From Flavobacterium ajazii (GTDB lineage: Bacteria; Bacteroidota; Bacteroidia; Flavobacteriales; Flavobacteriaceae), in the NCBI RefSeq assembly GCF_010614725.1, contig NZ_JAAEHL010000003.1, forward strand, positions 248,001 through 312,000: 64,000 nt of DNA. The letters run 5' to 3'. Shown here piece by piece: positions 27,193 to 36,713 of the stretch. The position numbers were made by a program, and so were the translations under genes. The notes under the pieces were generated by a model. The model did no database searches. It had not been told where the DNA came from and was given only the letters and a program-made list of their open reading frames with translations. How positions within the stretch are numbered: the first letter of the stretch is position 1; the number at the start of each line of letters is the position of its first letter.

Positions 27193-28806
27193 TTAAAGCG
27201 AAACTCCTCTTTTCCAAGGAATAAATACATCTTGTTTCAGCTGATCTGCTTTTGTTTCAACGTTTCCACTTGCCAATTCTATAATGTAATCTACCAGTTC
27301 TTCTCCAACTTCGGTGATGTTTTTTTCACCAGTAATTACGGTTCCAGCATTGAAATCGATAATATCCGACATTCTGTTAGTTAATGCTGTGTTTGAAGCA
27401 ATTTTTACCACGGGTGCAACCGGATTTCCCATCGGATTTCCTAAACCTGTTGTAAATAAAACAACGGTCGCTCCCGCTCCAACTAATCCTGTGGTACATT
27501 CAGCGTCATTTCCTGGCGTATTTAGAAGATTTAAACCCGGTTGTGAAATGTATTCACCGTAATCCAAAACATCTACAATAGGTGCAGTTCCACCTTTTTT
27601 AGATGCACCAGCAGATTTCATAGCATCGGTAATTAATCCGTCTTTAATATTTCCTGGAGATGGGTTCATATCAAACCCAGAACCTGCATCTACAACTGAT
27701 TTTTCAAAAGCTTTCATCAAAGATAAAAACTTGTCTGCTTTTTCTTCGGTCACACATCGGTTCATCAATTCTTGCTCAACACCACATAATTCCGGAAACT
27801 CTGCCAAAATAGATTTGGCTCCCAAAGCTGCGAAAATATCTGAAACAACTCCTAAAGCCGGATTTGCAGATATTCCTGAAAACCCGTCGGATCCGCCACA
27901 TTCCAAACCAATACTTAATTTTGAAACAGGAGCAGGTTTACGTTCAATTTGATTGGCTCTTTTAATAGCTTCATAAGAATCTTTAATCACCATTTGGAAC
28001 ATTTGATCGGTAGTTCCAATTTGTTGTTGCTCATAGATCAAAATTTCTTTATCATAATTTGGGCTCATTTTTTTCAAAGCATCTTGAAAAATACTAACCT
28101 GCAAATTTTGACATCCCAAACTTAAAATAGTTGCACCAGCAACATTTGGATTGTTCACATATCCTGCAAGCAGTTTTGCCAACAATTCAGAATCTTGTCT
28201 AATTCCACCACAACCACCTTGATGATTGATGAATTTTACTTCAATATTATCTAGAAGATTTTCATTTGAATTTCTTTCAGCAACTTCTTCTACACTTTTT
28301 TCTTCAATTAAAGAGCGTAGCAAATTTTTATAAGAAACTTCTTTTTTTGGCAGTAATTCGTTTTCGAAAATATCTTTCAATTTTTCGATATTTTTGTTTT
28401 CACAAAAAACCAAAGGAATAAACAACCAAACGTTTTTCGTTCCAACCTGCCCATCCGCACGGTGGTATCCGTTAAAAGTTTTGTCTTTCCAACGATCTAC
28501 ATTTGGCGGAGTCCAGCCCAAATTTCCTGTTTTACGAAAAACTTCTTCGCTTTGATGCTTTACGTTTTCGGTCGTAATTACGCCTCCTTTTTTTATAGGC
28601 TCTACAGCTTTTCCTACCAAAACGCCGTACATTATAATTTCATCACCAATTGCAAAATCTTTCTCTGCAATTTTATGTTTTGCTTTAACATCAGTTATTG
28701 GTGAGACTGTAGTTCCTTCAAACATAATTTGTTCATTTTGCACCAAATCGGTTAAAGCGACAATTACGTTATCTGCAGGATTTACTTTTATCAATTTTTT
28801 TTGCAT
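27193..28806 (-). CDS. uxaA: altronate dehydratase
   Basis: A 537-residue enzyme with both UxaA parts. The N-terminal SAF-like domain (IKVNPADNVIVALTDL) is followed by a long linker, and the catalytic C-terminal domain contains INHQGGCGGIRQDSE, LSLGCQNLQ, SIGLECGGSDGFSGISANPALG and GNDAECTTGLVGAGATVVLFTTG. It dehydrates D-altronate to 2-keto-3-deoxygluconate, the convergence point with the unsaturated-uronate branch. It is the last gene of the catabolic run, 33 bp after uxaB. Confidence 0.94.
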   Translation of the reverse strand: MQKKLIKVNPADNVIVALTDLVQNEQIMFEGTTVSPITDVKAKHKIAEKDFAIGDEIIMYGVLVGKAVEPIKKGGVITTENVKHQSEEVFRKTGNLGWTPPNVDRWKDKTFNGYHRADGQVGTKNVWLFIPLVFCENKNIEKLKDIFENELLPKKEVSYKNLLRSLIEEKSVEEVAERNSNENLLDNIEVKFINHQGGCGGIRQDSELLAKLLAGYVNNPNVAGATILSLGCQNLQVSIFQDALKKMSPNYDKEILIYEQQQIGTTDQMFQMVIKDSYEAIKRANQIERKPAPVSKLSIGLECGGSDGFSGISANPALGVVSDIFAALGAKSILAEFPELCGVEQELMNRCVTEEKADKFLSLMKAFEKSVVDAGSGFDMNPSPGNIKDGLITDAMKSAGASKKGGTAPIVDVLDYGEYISQPGLNLLNTPGNDAECTTGLVGAGATVVLFTTGLGNPMGNPVAPVVKIASNTALTNRMSDIIDFNAGTVITGEKNITEVGEELVDYIIELASGNVETKADQLKQDVFIPWKRGVSL

Positions 28807-28839
28807 GATCTTTTTTTTTTGTAAAGTAACGTAAATCTA

Positions 28840-30282
28840 TTAGATTTTGTTGCTAAAATTAGCATAACCTTTTTCAATTCCATTTGCTTCAATTTCATTC
28901 AAAGCTACCACTAAAGCCTCTGATAGACCGTTAATTTTTGTTAAATCTTCACCCCAGAATTCAGTGTTAGCTAAAACTTTATTCACTACTGAATCCAAAG
29001 CTCCTAATTCCCAGGCATTTTTAAATGCTTCAACTAACTCCGGAGTATCTTTTACAGGCAATTCTTCATTGTTCCAAGTTCCTTTGTAGAATTGGATTAA
29101 ACAAGCTAATGAGAAAGTTAAACTAACAGGTAATTTTTTATTACTGTTGTAATATCCTAATAAACTTGGCAAAACTCTCACTTTAAATTTTGAGATAGAG
29201 TTTAAAGCAATATCAGCCAATGCGTGTTTGATAAACGGATTTCTAAAACGGTCCATTACCTCTTCACAATAAGCAGTGATTTCATTTTTGTCCATAGCAA
29301 GGGTTTCGCTGATTTCAGCAATAACGCTGTCTACAAATGGTCCGGTAAAATCACCATTAACAGTTTCCATTACTAATTTGTTACCGTATAAAAGTGAACA
29401 AGGAACCATTGCGGTATGTGCACCGTTTAGAATACGAACTTTGATCATTTTGAAAGGACGAATATCGTCAACAATCTTTACATTCAAATCCGTTTTGTGG
29501 AATGGTAATTTAGCTTTCAAATCATCTCCTCCTTCGATAGCCCAAAGGAAAAATGGTTCAGCAGCAACAATTAAATTATCTTGGTAATCTAATTTACTAT
29601 TGTATTCTTCAATATTAGCTCTTGGATATCCAGGTACAATTCTATCAACCAAAGTACTATGATACGTACAAGCATCAGATACCCAGATTTTGAATGCGTC
29701 CTCTAATTTCCATAAATCAACATATTGTAAAATAATTTTTTTAAGAGTTTCAGAGTTATAGTCAATCAATTCACAAGGAATGATAGTCAATCCTTTAGAA
29801 GCATCGCCATTGAAATGTTTGAATCTTTCATATAATAAAACAGTCAGCTTTGCAGGAAATGAAGCAGGTGGCTGCATATCCGGAGTATCAGTTCCGATAA
29901 ATTCAATTCCTGCCTCAGTAGTATTTGAAACAATAAACTGAAGTTCTTCTTCTTTGGCCAAAGCTAAATAATCAGCAAAATCACTATATGGATTTATAGC
30001 TTTTACAATATTATCAATCAGCTGAATGTCTTGTATTTTTTCTCCTTTTTTAATACCGTTCATAAACAAAGTATAAAGACCATCCTGATCATTAATCATG
30101 TTTACCATACCATCTTTTAATGGCTGAACAATTGCAATACCGGCATTAAAATCAAGCTCTTTGTTTAGTCTATGAAAAGCGTAATCAACAAATGCTCTAA
30201 GGAAATTACCTTCACCAAACTGAACTACTTTAATAGGCTTTAATTCTTCTAAACCTGTATTTACTCTATTTAATTTTTTCAT
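28840..30282 (-). CDS. uxaB: tagaturonate reductase (altronate oxidoreductase)
   Basis: A 480-residue mannitol-dehydrogenase-family enzyme. It starts with the NAD-binding strand PIKVVQFGEGNFLRAFVDYAF. The catalytic domain contains IVDDIRPFKMIKVRILNGAHTAMVPCSLL, with the Lys and Asn-His typical of the family. It reduces D-tagaturonate to D-altronate with NADH. The neighbours uxaA and uxaC fix the specificity over fructuronate reductase. The gene is separated from the upstream aldolase gene by 211 bp containing strong hairpins, so it may be expressed at a different level. Confidence 0.92.
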   Translation of the reverse strand: MKKLNRVNTGLEELKPIKVVQFGEGNFLRAFVDYAFHRLNKELDFNAGIAIVQPLKDGMVNMINDQDGLYTLFMNGIKKGEKIQDIQLIDNIVKAINPYSDFADYLALAKEEELQFIVSNTTEAGIEFIGTDTPDMQPPASFPAKLTVLLYERFKHFNGDASKGLTIIPCELIDYNSETLKKIILQYVDLWKLEDAFKIWVSDACTYHSTLVDRIVPGYPRANIEEYNSKLDYQDNLIVAAEPFFLWAIEGGDDLKAKLPFHKTDLNVKIVDDIRPFKMIKVRILNGAHTAMVPCSLLYGNKLVMETVNGDFTGPFVDSVIAEISETLAMDKNEITAYCEEVMDRFRNPFIKHALADIALNSISKFKVRVLPSLLGYYNSNKKLPVSLTFSLACLIQFYKGTWNNEELPVKDTPELVEAFKNAWELGALDSVVNKVLANTEFWGEDLTKINGLSEALVVALNEIEANGIEKGYANFSNKI

Positions 30283-30353
30283 TTTTAAATCTTCTCTAAA
30301 AGTGTTATAAATAACCTCATTAATTCCTTACCCGTTTCATTATTGTAAAAGAA

Positions 30354-30422
30354 ACATTACACTTGTAAAAAACAAACAAAACTTGCTGTGAGGAGTGACA
30401 AGTTTTATTTCAAGCGTAATGT
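30354..30422. repeat. nested double hairpin between eda and uxaB
   Basis: The outer arms ACATTACACTTG (30354-30365) and CAAGCGTAATGT (30411-30422) match at 11 of 12 positions. Inside them AAAACTTG (30378-30385) pairs with CAAGTTTT (30399-30406) around a 13-nt loop. The element lies within a presumed polycistronic transcript and may be an mRNA processing, stability or regulatory structure. No terminator T run follows. Confidence 0.55.
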
Positions 30423-30462
30423 TCAATTACAACCTTTAAAACTCTAAAAAAAACTGCTTTCC

Positions 30463-30492
30463 AAATAAGAAATAACTGATTATTCCTTATTT
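30463..30492 (-). terminator. AT-rich hairpin directly after the eda stop codon
   Basis: Arms of 13 nt (30463-30475 and 30480-30492) match at 12 of 13 around a 4-nt loop, directly after the aldolase stop on the minus strand. A T-rich run follows about 10 nt later, so this could be a weak terminator that reduces readthrough into uxaB/uxaA. Confidence 0.5.
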
Positions 30493-30493
30493 A

Positions 30494-31162
30494 TTATTTT
30501 CTAATATTTTTAATGATGTTCAAAACATCGCTTACTTTATTTTTCAAGCCTTCAAAGTCCTGTTTATCCAACAAATCCTTCGAAATCAACTGAGAACCAA
30601 GACCCACACACGTAGCACCTGCATTCAGCCATGAAGACAAACTTTCTTCAGTTGGATAAACACCTCCTGTAGGCATAATTGTAGTCCATGGACATGGCCC
30701 TTTTATTGCTTTAATAAACTCTGGCCCGTAAGTATCAGCAGGAAACAGTTTTACCACTTCACAACCCAATTCTTCGGCTCTTGCAATTTCAGAAAGTGTA
30801 CCACAACCAGGAGACCACAATACTTTTCTTCTATTACAAGCAATCGCAATATCTTCTCTAAAAACCGGCGTCACAATAAAATTTGCACCTAAACTCATAT
30901 ACAATGAAGCTGAAGCAGCATCAGTAACAGAACCAACCCCCAAAATCATTCCAGGTAATTCTGCTAAGGCATATTTATTTAAAGCCCCGAATACTTCATG
31001 AGCAAAGTCACCTCTACTGGTAAACTCCATTAATCTGGAGCCTCCATCATAACATGCTTTTAATACTTTTTTACTTAACTCAATATCAGAATGAAAAAAC
31101 AAAGGAACCATCCCGTTGTCTTTCATTGTCTGAGCTACTTCAATTCTTGAATACTTTGCCAT
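30494..31162 (-). CDS. eda: KDPG / 4-hydroxy-2-oxoglutarate aldolase
   Basis: A 222-residue class I aldolase of the KDPG family. The Schiff-base Lys138 sits in CEVVKLFPADTYG and the catalytic Glu46 in LMEFTSRGD; GVGSV and the phosphate-binding TGGVYPTEES are also present. It splits 2-keto-3-deoxy-6-phosphogluconate into pyruvate and glyceraldehyde-3-phosphate, the last step of the uronate pathway encoded here. It starts 6 bp after kdgK, as expected for an operon pair. Confidence 0.93.
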   Translation of the reverse strand: MAKYSRIEVAQTMKDNGMVPLFFHSDIELSKKVLKACYDGGSRLMEFTSRGDFAHEVFGALNKYALAELPGMILGVGSVTDAASASLYMSLGANFIVTPVFREDIAIACNRRKVLWSPGCGTLSEIARAEELGCEVVKLFPADTYGPEFIKAIKGPCPWTTIMPTGGVYPTEESLSSWLNAGATCVGLGSQLISKDLLDKQDFEGLKNKVSDVLNIIKNIRK

Positions 31163-31168
31163 ACTTTT

Positions 31169-32191
31169 TTATCTTGATACTAATCCCGCAGAATTTCCTC
31201 CTGCCATGTTTTCAACTTCTTTTAATGTAACTAAATTATAATCTCCGGCAATTGTGTGTTTCAAGCAACAAGCAGCTACTGCAAAATCTAATGCCTTTTG
31301 TTTATCATCTTTATATTCAACCAATCCATAGATTAATCCTCCCATAAATGCATCTCCACTACCTACTCTGTCAATTACAGGCGTTACTTCTTGTACAGCG
31401 GCATTATAAATTGAAGAACCATCAAATAAAACCCCACCAATTCTTTGATGTGAAGCACTAACTGAATAACGTAATGTAGTTGCCACAGTTTTTAAGTTCG
31501 GACAAAGCTCGTACAACTTAGAATATAAAGCTGGTAATGATTCTTTATTTTGATAATCCGGATTTACTTTAGGAATTCCTAACATAAAATAGGCTGTGTC
31601 AATATCTCCTAAAATAACGTGACTGTATTTTAATAACTCAGGCATAACCTCGCTTGGAGTTTTACCATATTGCCATAATTTTGATCTGTAATTCAAATCA
31701 CATGAAATGGTCAATCCCAATTCATGTGCTACCTGAACTGCTTCCAGACAAGCTTCTGCAGCACTTTGAGAAATAGCAGCTGAAATTCCGCTAAAATGAA
31801 ACCATGTCGCTCCTTCAAGTACTTTCTTCCAATCAACATCTCCTTTTTTTATCGTTGCCATCGAGCTGTGCGCACGATCATAAACAACATTACTTCCTCT
31901 CGTTCCTGCTCCAGTTTCTAAATAATAAGTCCCTAAACGTTCACCGCCATAAACAATACTCTTAGATTCAACATTCATCTTACGCATCTCCTGCACAGCG
32001 CAGTAACCAATTTCGTTTTCTGGTAATCTGGTAACAAATTCTGCATTGATACCATAATTAGCCAAAGAAACACAAACATTAAATTCACCTCCACCGTAAG
32101 ATGCTGTAAATGCTTTAGCCTGAGAAAAACGCAAATGTCTTTCAGTTGAAAAACGCAACATTATTTCGCCGAACGCAACTACTTTACTCAT
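31169..32191 (-). CDS. kdgK: 2-keto-3-deoxygluconate kinase (PfkB family)
   Basis: The frame is open from a TTG at 32197, but the ATG at 32191 is the natural start (340 residues, MSKVVAFGEIMLRFS). Family motifs: GGGEFNVCVSLANYG near the N-terminus, and the C-terminal PfkB signature with VIDRVGSGDAFMGGLIYGL carrying the catalytic Asp. It phosphorylates KDG to KDPG and is followed after 6 bp by the aldolase that splits the product. Upstream, uxaC ends 13 bp away. Confidence 0.92.
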   Translation of the reverse strand: MSKVVAFGEIMLRFSTERHLRFSQAKAFTASYGGGEFNVCVSLANYGINAEFVTRLPENEIGYCAVQEMRKMNVESKSIVYGGERLGTYYLETGAGTRGSNVVYDRAHSSMATIKKGDVDWKKVLEGATWFHFSGISAAISQSAAEACLEAVQVAHELGLTISCDLNYRSKLWQYGKTPSEVMPELLKYSHVILGDIDTAYFMLGIPKVNPDYQNKESLPALYSKLYELCPNLKTVATTLRYSVSASHQRIGGVLFDGSSIYNAAVQEVTPVIDRVGSGDAFMGGLIYGLVEYKDDKQKALDFAVAACCLKHTIAGDYNLVTLKEVENMAGGNSAGLVSR

Positions 32192-32204
32192 TGTCAATAT
32201 TTAA

Positions 32205-33611
32205 TTAAAATTTAAAATATTCTTTTGCATTGTTATATGAAATATCAGAAACCATTTTTCCAATCCATTCCATATCAGCAGGAAGTTCACCTCTTTGAAT
32301 TTCATCTCCAAGAAGATTACAAAGAATACGTCTAAAATATTCGTGTCTTGGGAAAGATAAGAAGCTTCTTGAATCAGTAAGCATACCAACAAAACAGCTG
32401 ATTAAACTCATGTTTGAAAGAGCATTCAATTGTTTCGTCATTCCGTCTTTTTGATCTAAGAACCACCATCCTGAACCGAACTGTACTTTTCCTCGTACAC
32501 TACCATCATTGAAGTTTCCAATCATAGTAGCCATAACTTCGTTATCAGCAGGATTTAAATTATAAATAATAGTTTTTGTTAATTTATCTTTACTGTCTAA
32601 TGTATTTAAGAAAGCAGATAATTTTTGAGCCTGTGGGTAATCCCCAATAGAGTCCCAACCTGTATCAGGACCTAAAATCCTGTGCATACGTGCATTATTG
32701 TTACGTAAAGCACCTAAGTGAAACTGCTGGACCCATCCTAATTCATGATAAGTTTCACATAAAAACAATAATACAGCACTTTGGAATTTCAATGCTTCTT
32801 CCGGACTAACATCCTGATTTTCTCTTTTCTTTTTGAAGATTGCATTAATCTCAGATTCAGTGAAGTTTTCGAAATAAATCTGATCTAAACCATGATCACT
32901 TAATTTACATCCGTTTTCATTGAAAAACAGAATTCTTTTTCTTAAGGCATCAAGCAAATCAGCATATGTATTAATAGTTACTCCGGCAACATTACCTAAA
33001 GTATCTAAATATGCGTTATAACCATCATTTGAAATTAAAATAGCTTTATCAGGTCTGAAAGCTGTGCTCATTTTAGTTTCAAAAGGGTTGCTGTTCAATT
33101 TTTGGTGAAACTCTAAAGTATCAATTGGATCTTCAGTAGTACAAACTAATTCAGCATTTACTTTTTTAAGAAGGTTTCTTGTACTGTATTCAGGTGAATT
33201 TACTTTTGCAGAAGCTTCTTCATATATTCTTTCAGCTGATTTCTCATTTAGTAAATCGTAAATATCAAAGTAACGCGCTAATTCTAAGTGAGTCCAGTGG
33301 TACAACGGATTACGCATTGTATACGGAACTGTTTTTGCCCAATTTAGAAATTTATCTTTATCAGCACCGTTTCCTGTAATGAACTGCTCATTAATACCCA
33401 ATGTACGCATTGCACGCCATTTGTAGTGGTCTCCGTTTATCCACACATTTGTGATATTGTCAAAAATTTTATCTTCAGCAATAAACTGTGGATTTAAATG
33501 ATTGTGATAATCAATGATCGGCTGATTTTTTGAGTAGTTATGATACAACTCTTCAGCGTATTTATTTTCAAGTAAAAAATTATCGTTTATGAATGTTTTA
33601 TTAGAGCTCAT
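32205..33611 (-). CDS. uxaC: glucuronate/galacturonate isomerase
   Basis: A 468-residue amidohydrolase-fold isomerase. The metal-binding IIDYHNHLNPQFIAED opens the domain, and CTTEDPIDTLEFH, FHLGALRNNNARM and the C-terminal GMLTDSRSFLSFPRHEYFRRILC are characteristic UxaC blocks. It converts D-galacturonate to D-tagaturonate (and D-glucuronate to D-fructuronate), the entry step for monomers released by GH28. It lies in the kduI-kduD-uxaC-kdgK-eda run. Confidence 0.95.
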   Translation of the reverse strand: MSSNKTFINDNFLLENKYAEELYHNYSKNQPIIDYHNHLNPQFIAEDKIFDNITNVWINGDHYKWRAMRTLGINEQFITGNGADKDKFLNWAKTVPYTMRNPLYHWTHLELARYFDIYDLLNEKSAERIYEEASAKVNSPEYSTRNLLKKVNAELVCTTEDPIDTLEFHQKLNSNPFETKMSTAFRPDKAILISNDGYNAYLDTLGNVAGVTINTYADLLDALRKRILFFNENGCKLSDHGLDQIYFENFTESEINAIFKKKRENQDVSPEEALKFQSAVLLFLCETYHELGWVQQFHLGALRNNNARMHRILGPDTGWDSIGDYPQAQKLSAFLNTLDSKDKLTKTIIYNLNPADNEVMATMIGNFNDGSVRGKVQFGSGWWFLDQKDGMTKQLNALSNMSLISCFVGMLTDSRSFLSFPRHEYFRRILCNLLGDEIQRGELPADMEWIGKMVSDISYNNAKEYFKF

Positions 33612-33632
33612 GTCTTTTAATATAATAGAAAA

Positions 33633-34424
33633 TTATTCTTCGTTTGACGGTTTTCCAATGGTCGCAAGAATTCCGCCATCTACGTATAAAATATGGCCGT
33701 TTACAAAATCACTGGCCTTTGATGATAAAAATATTGCTGCACCGGCTAAATCACTTGGATCACCCCATTTTGCAGCCGGAGTTCTGCTAATGATAAAATC
33801 ATTAAACGGATGTCCGTCAACTCTAATTGGTTTTGTCTGCTCAGTTGCAAAATAACCAGGTCCGATTCCATTAATCTGAACATTGTATTTTGCCCACTCC
33901 GTTGCCATGTTTTTAGTCAGCATTTTTAAACCACCTTTTGCAGCAGCGTAAGCAGAAACGGTATTTCTTCCCAACTCGCTCATCATAGAGCAAATATTGA
34001 TGATTTTCCCTTGTCTTCTTTCAATCATTCCTTTTGCAACATGCTTGGAAACGATAAATGGACTTACTAAATCAATATCCACAACCTCTCTGAAATCAGA
34101 AACTTCCATTTCAAGTAAAGGAATTCTTTTAATGATTCCAGCGTTATTAATCAGAACATCGATTGGCCCAACTTCGCTTTCAATTTTCGCTACAGCAGCG
34201 CTAACTTCTTTTTCTTCTGTTACATTAAATTTGTAACCAACAGCATTAATTCCTTCACTTTGAAGTTCTTTTACAGCTATGTCAATTTTTTCCTGAGAAG
34301 AATTCCCATTCACAACGATAGTTGCTCCAGCCTGACCTAATCCTTTTGCCATTGCCATTCCCAGACCGTGTGTACTTCCTGTAATAAGGGCAACTTTTCC
34401 TTTTATATCAAATAAATTTGTCAT
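33633..34424 (-). CDS. kduD: 2-deoxy-D-gluconate 3-dehydrogenase / DKII reductase
   Basis: A 263-residue short-chain dehydrogenase. The cofactor loop is TGSTHGLGMAMAKG, followed by NNAGI, catalytic Ser in NICSMMSELG and YAAAK with Tyr/Lys, and a C-terminal VNGHILYVDGG. SDR sequence alone would also allow gluconate 5-dehydrogenase. Two bases separate it from kduI, which supplies its substrate, so KduD (reducing 3-deoxy-D-glycero-2,5-hexodiulosonate to KDG) is the best call. Confidence 0.9.
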   Translation of the reverse strand: MTNLFDIKGKVALITGSTHGLGMAMAKGLGQAGATIVVNGNSSQEKIDIAVKELQSEGINAVGYKFNVTEEKEVSAAVAKIESEVGPIDVLINNAGIIKRIPLLEMEVSDFREVVDIDLVSPFIVSKHVAKGMIERRQGKIINICSMMSELGRNTVSAYAAAKGGLKMLTKNMATEWAKYNVQINGIGPGYFATEQTKPIRVDGHPFNDFIISRTPAAKWGDPSDLAGAAIFLSSKASDFVNGHILYVDGGILATIGKPSNEE

Positions 34425-34426
34425 TA

Positions 34427-35266
34427 TTATCTTAAATCAGTGATTTTACAAACATCCATATCTCCGTAATCTAAATTCTCTCCTGCCATTCCCCAGATAA
34501 AAGTATAATTACTTGTTCCTGAACCTGAGTGAATAGACCAAGGCGGAGAAATTACAGCCTGATGATTGTTCATCCAGATATGTCTTGTTTCTTGTGGCTG
34601 TCCCATAAAGTGACAAACCGCCTGATTTTCCGGAATATCTAAATAGAAATAAACCTCCATTCGACGATCATGAACGTGTGCCGGCATTGTATTCCAAACG
34701 CTTCCTGGTTTCAATTCTGTCATCCCCATTTGCAATTGGCAAGTTGTAACCACACTTCCAATAATCATTTGATTAACGGTACGGTGGTTAGCTGTTTCCA
34801 TTGTCCCTAATTGCAATTTATTAGCTTCAGCTAAACTTACTTTTTTAGTTGGATAAGTTGTATGAGCCGGAGCTGAATTCAAATAGAATTTTGCAGGATT
34901 ACTACTATCATCACTTTTGAAGATTACTTCTTTGTTTCCGCTACCGATGTACAAAGCATCTTTAAAACCTAACTCATAAGTTGTTCCTTCTACAACAACA
35001 GAACCACTTCCTCCAACATTGATAATCCCTAACTCTCTACGCTCTAAAAAATAAGGTGCTTTTAACGGATCGATTGTATCCAAAGATAAATCACCTTTTA
35101 CAGGAACTGCAGACCCTGCAATATATCTGTCATAGTGAGAGTAAACCAACACTACTTCATCCTCCTGCATTAAGTCATCAATTAAGAATTCTTCTCTCAA
35201 TTGCTGCGTATCATATTTTTTTACAGCTTCTGGGCTTGATGCGTATCTTGAACTATATTTTGTCAT
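34427..35266 (-). CDS. kduI: 5-dehydro-4-deoxy-D-glucuronate isomerase
   Basis: A 279-residue cupin enzyme of exact KduI length. The zinc-site region WNTMPAHVHDRRMEVYFYLD provides two His and a Glu, with a further His in VISPPWSIHSGSG. It isomerises the unsaturated uronate breakdown product released by PL10 and GH105 action. It opens the kduI-kduD-uxaC-kdgK-eda run. Its promoter region is compact: the minus-7 box and operator lie only 14-35 bp upstream of the start codon. Confidence 0.95.
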   Translation of the reverse strand: MTKYSSRYASSPEAVKKYDTQQLREEFLIDDLMQEDEVVLVYSHYDRYIAGSAVPVKGDLSLDTIDPLKAPYFLERRELGIINVGGSGSVVVEGTTYELGFKDALYIGSGNKEVIFKSDDSSNPAKFYLNSAPAHTTYPTKKVSLAEANKLQLGTMETANHRTVNQMIIGSVVTTCQLQMGMTELKPGSVWNTMPAHVHDRRMEVYFYLDIPENQAVCHFMGQPQETRHIWMNNHQAVISPPWSIHSGSGTSNYTFIWGMAGENLDYGDMDVCKITDLR

Positions 35267-35279
35267 AATTTTAAATTAA

Positions 35280-35301
35280 TGTAATCGATTGCACAAAATT
35301 A
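35280..35301 (-). promoter_or_regulatory. kduI promoter: minus-7 TAATTTTG followed by operator
   Basis: On the minus strand TAATTTTG (35301-35294) is immediately followed by the operator TGCAATCGATTACA (35293-35280; 13 of 14 palindromic match to the perfect copy at 25788). A repressor bound there would cover the transcription start. Confidence 0.75.
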
Positions 35302-35353
35302 TATTTTTATATTTAAATATCATAATAGAAACGAAAAATTATTTGTGTAAATA

Positions 35354-36670
35354 TTACACTTCTACCTTTTTCATCCTCGGAACTAAAATATGCATAATAA
35401 ACCAGGCCAATAAATAAGATGCTCCACAAATGCAGAACATAATAAAATATCCTGTTTCTATTTTACCTATTTTAGTATAATAAACGAACATGTTCTTTTG
35501 AACCAGTAAAGTTAGCAAAATTCCTCCAAGCGCCCCGAACATTCCTCCAATTCCTGTAACAGAAGCTGTTGCTTTTTTAGGAAACATATCTGATACCGTT
35601 GTAAAAATATTAGCACTCCAGGCCTGATGCGCTGAAACTGCCAAACCAATCACTAAAATTGCCCACCACATATTGATAGTTCCTAAATACTGAGAAAATA
35701 GCACAGGTAAAACAGCAAACGCATAAATTAGCATACTTGTTTTGCGAGCTTTATAAGCCGGCCTGTTTTTTTCAATTAATTTCAATGGAAGCCAGCCTCC
35801 AAAAATACTTCCAACACTTCCAATAACATAAACTAAAGCACATGGCCAAATAATTTCAGTTGCAGAAAGTTTGTATTGCTTCATCAGAAAATCAGGCAAC
35901 CAGAATAAATAAAACCACCATACAGGATCGGTCAATAATTTTCCAATTGCAAAAGCCCAGGTTTGACGAAAAGACAACAATTTCAACCATGAAACTTTCC
36001 CGGTATCTTCAGCTTCAATAACATCTGCTTTATCAGCATTAATATATTCAAGCTCTGCCTGTGACAAACGTTTTTGTTTATGAGGCACTTCATACAAAAC
36101 GAACCATAATGCCAACCAAATAAAACCGATAATTCCAGTTGCAATAAAAGCCCATTGCCAACCATAATTTTCAGCGATAAAGGGCACAGACAAAGGAACA
36201 ATTATTGCCCCAATATTACTTCCAGAATTAAAAATCCCCGTTGCCAGAGCACGTTCTTTTTGAGGGAACCATTCAGCCGTTGCTTTTATTGCTGCGGGAA
36301 AATTCCCTGCTTCAGTAATTCCTAAAAAAACACGTGCAATTAAAAAACCTCCAGTTCCGGTTGCAAATGCGTGCCCTACAGCAGCCAAACTCCACAAACC
36401 GGTTGCAATTGCATAACCTAATTTTGTACCTAACTTATCAATAACCCCTCCTGCAACGAGCATTCCGAGTGCATAGGCAATTTTAAAAGCCAATTCTATA
36501 TTAGAGTAATCTATAACCTCCTGTTCGGGAGTCCAATGAAAGGCTTCTGCTAAAAAAGGCCTTAAATAACTGATTACATTTCGATCTAAATAATTTACGG
36601 TAGTAGCAAAGAAAACTAAGCTACAGATGGTCCAGCGATATTTCCCTATCACTGCATTGGTTTGGTTCAT
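35354..36670 (-). CDS. exuT: MFS hexuronate transporter (ExuT type), short form
   Basis: A 438-residue major facilitator with about 12 membrane segments. The ACS-family signature is visible: FFATTVNYLDRNVISYLRPF at the start, GITEAGNFPAAIKATAEWFP, FNSGSNIGAIIVP and SAHQAWSANIFTTVSDMFPKKA. Members of this subfamily import galacturonate or glucuronate with protons. A longer paralogue lies 43 bp upstream; they form one transcription unit. The symbol is by family resemblance and the substrate is inferred from context. Confidence 0.87.
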   Translation of the reverse strand: MNQTNAVIGKYRWTICSLVFFATTVNYLDRNVISYLRPFLAEAFHWTPEQEVIDYSNIELAFKIAYALGMLVAGGVIDKLGTKLGYAIATGLWSLAAVGHAFATGTGGFLIARVFLGITEAGNFPAAIKATAEWFPQKERALATGIFNSGSNIGAIIVPLSVPFIAENYGWQWAFIATGIIGFIWLALWFVLYEVPHKQKRLSQAELEYINADKADVIEAEDTGKVSWLKLLSFRQTWAFAIGKLLTDPVWWFYLFWLPDFLMKQYKLSATEIIWPCALVYVIGSVGSIFGGWLPLKLIEKNRPAYKARKTSMLIYAFAVLPVLFSQYLGTINMWWAILVIGLAVSAHQAWSANIFTTVSDMFPKKATASVTGIGGMFGALGGILLTLLVQKNMFVYYTKIGKIETGYFIMFCICGASYLLAWFIMHILVPRMKKVEV

Positions 36671-36713
36671 AATTTTGGTTGGTTTGGTTGGTTAGTGCTA
36701 GCATGAAAATCTT

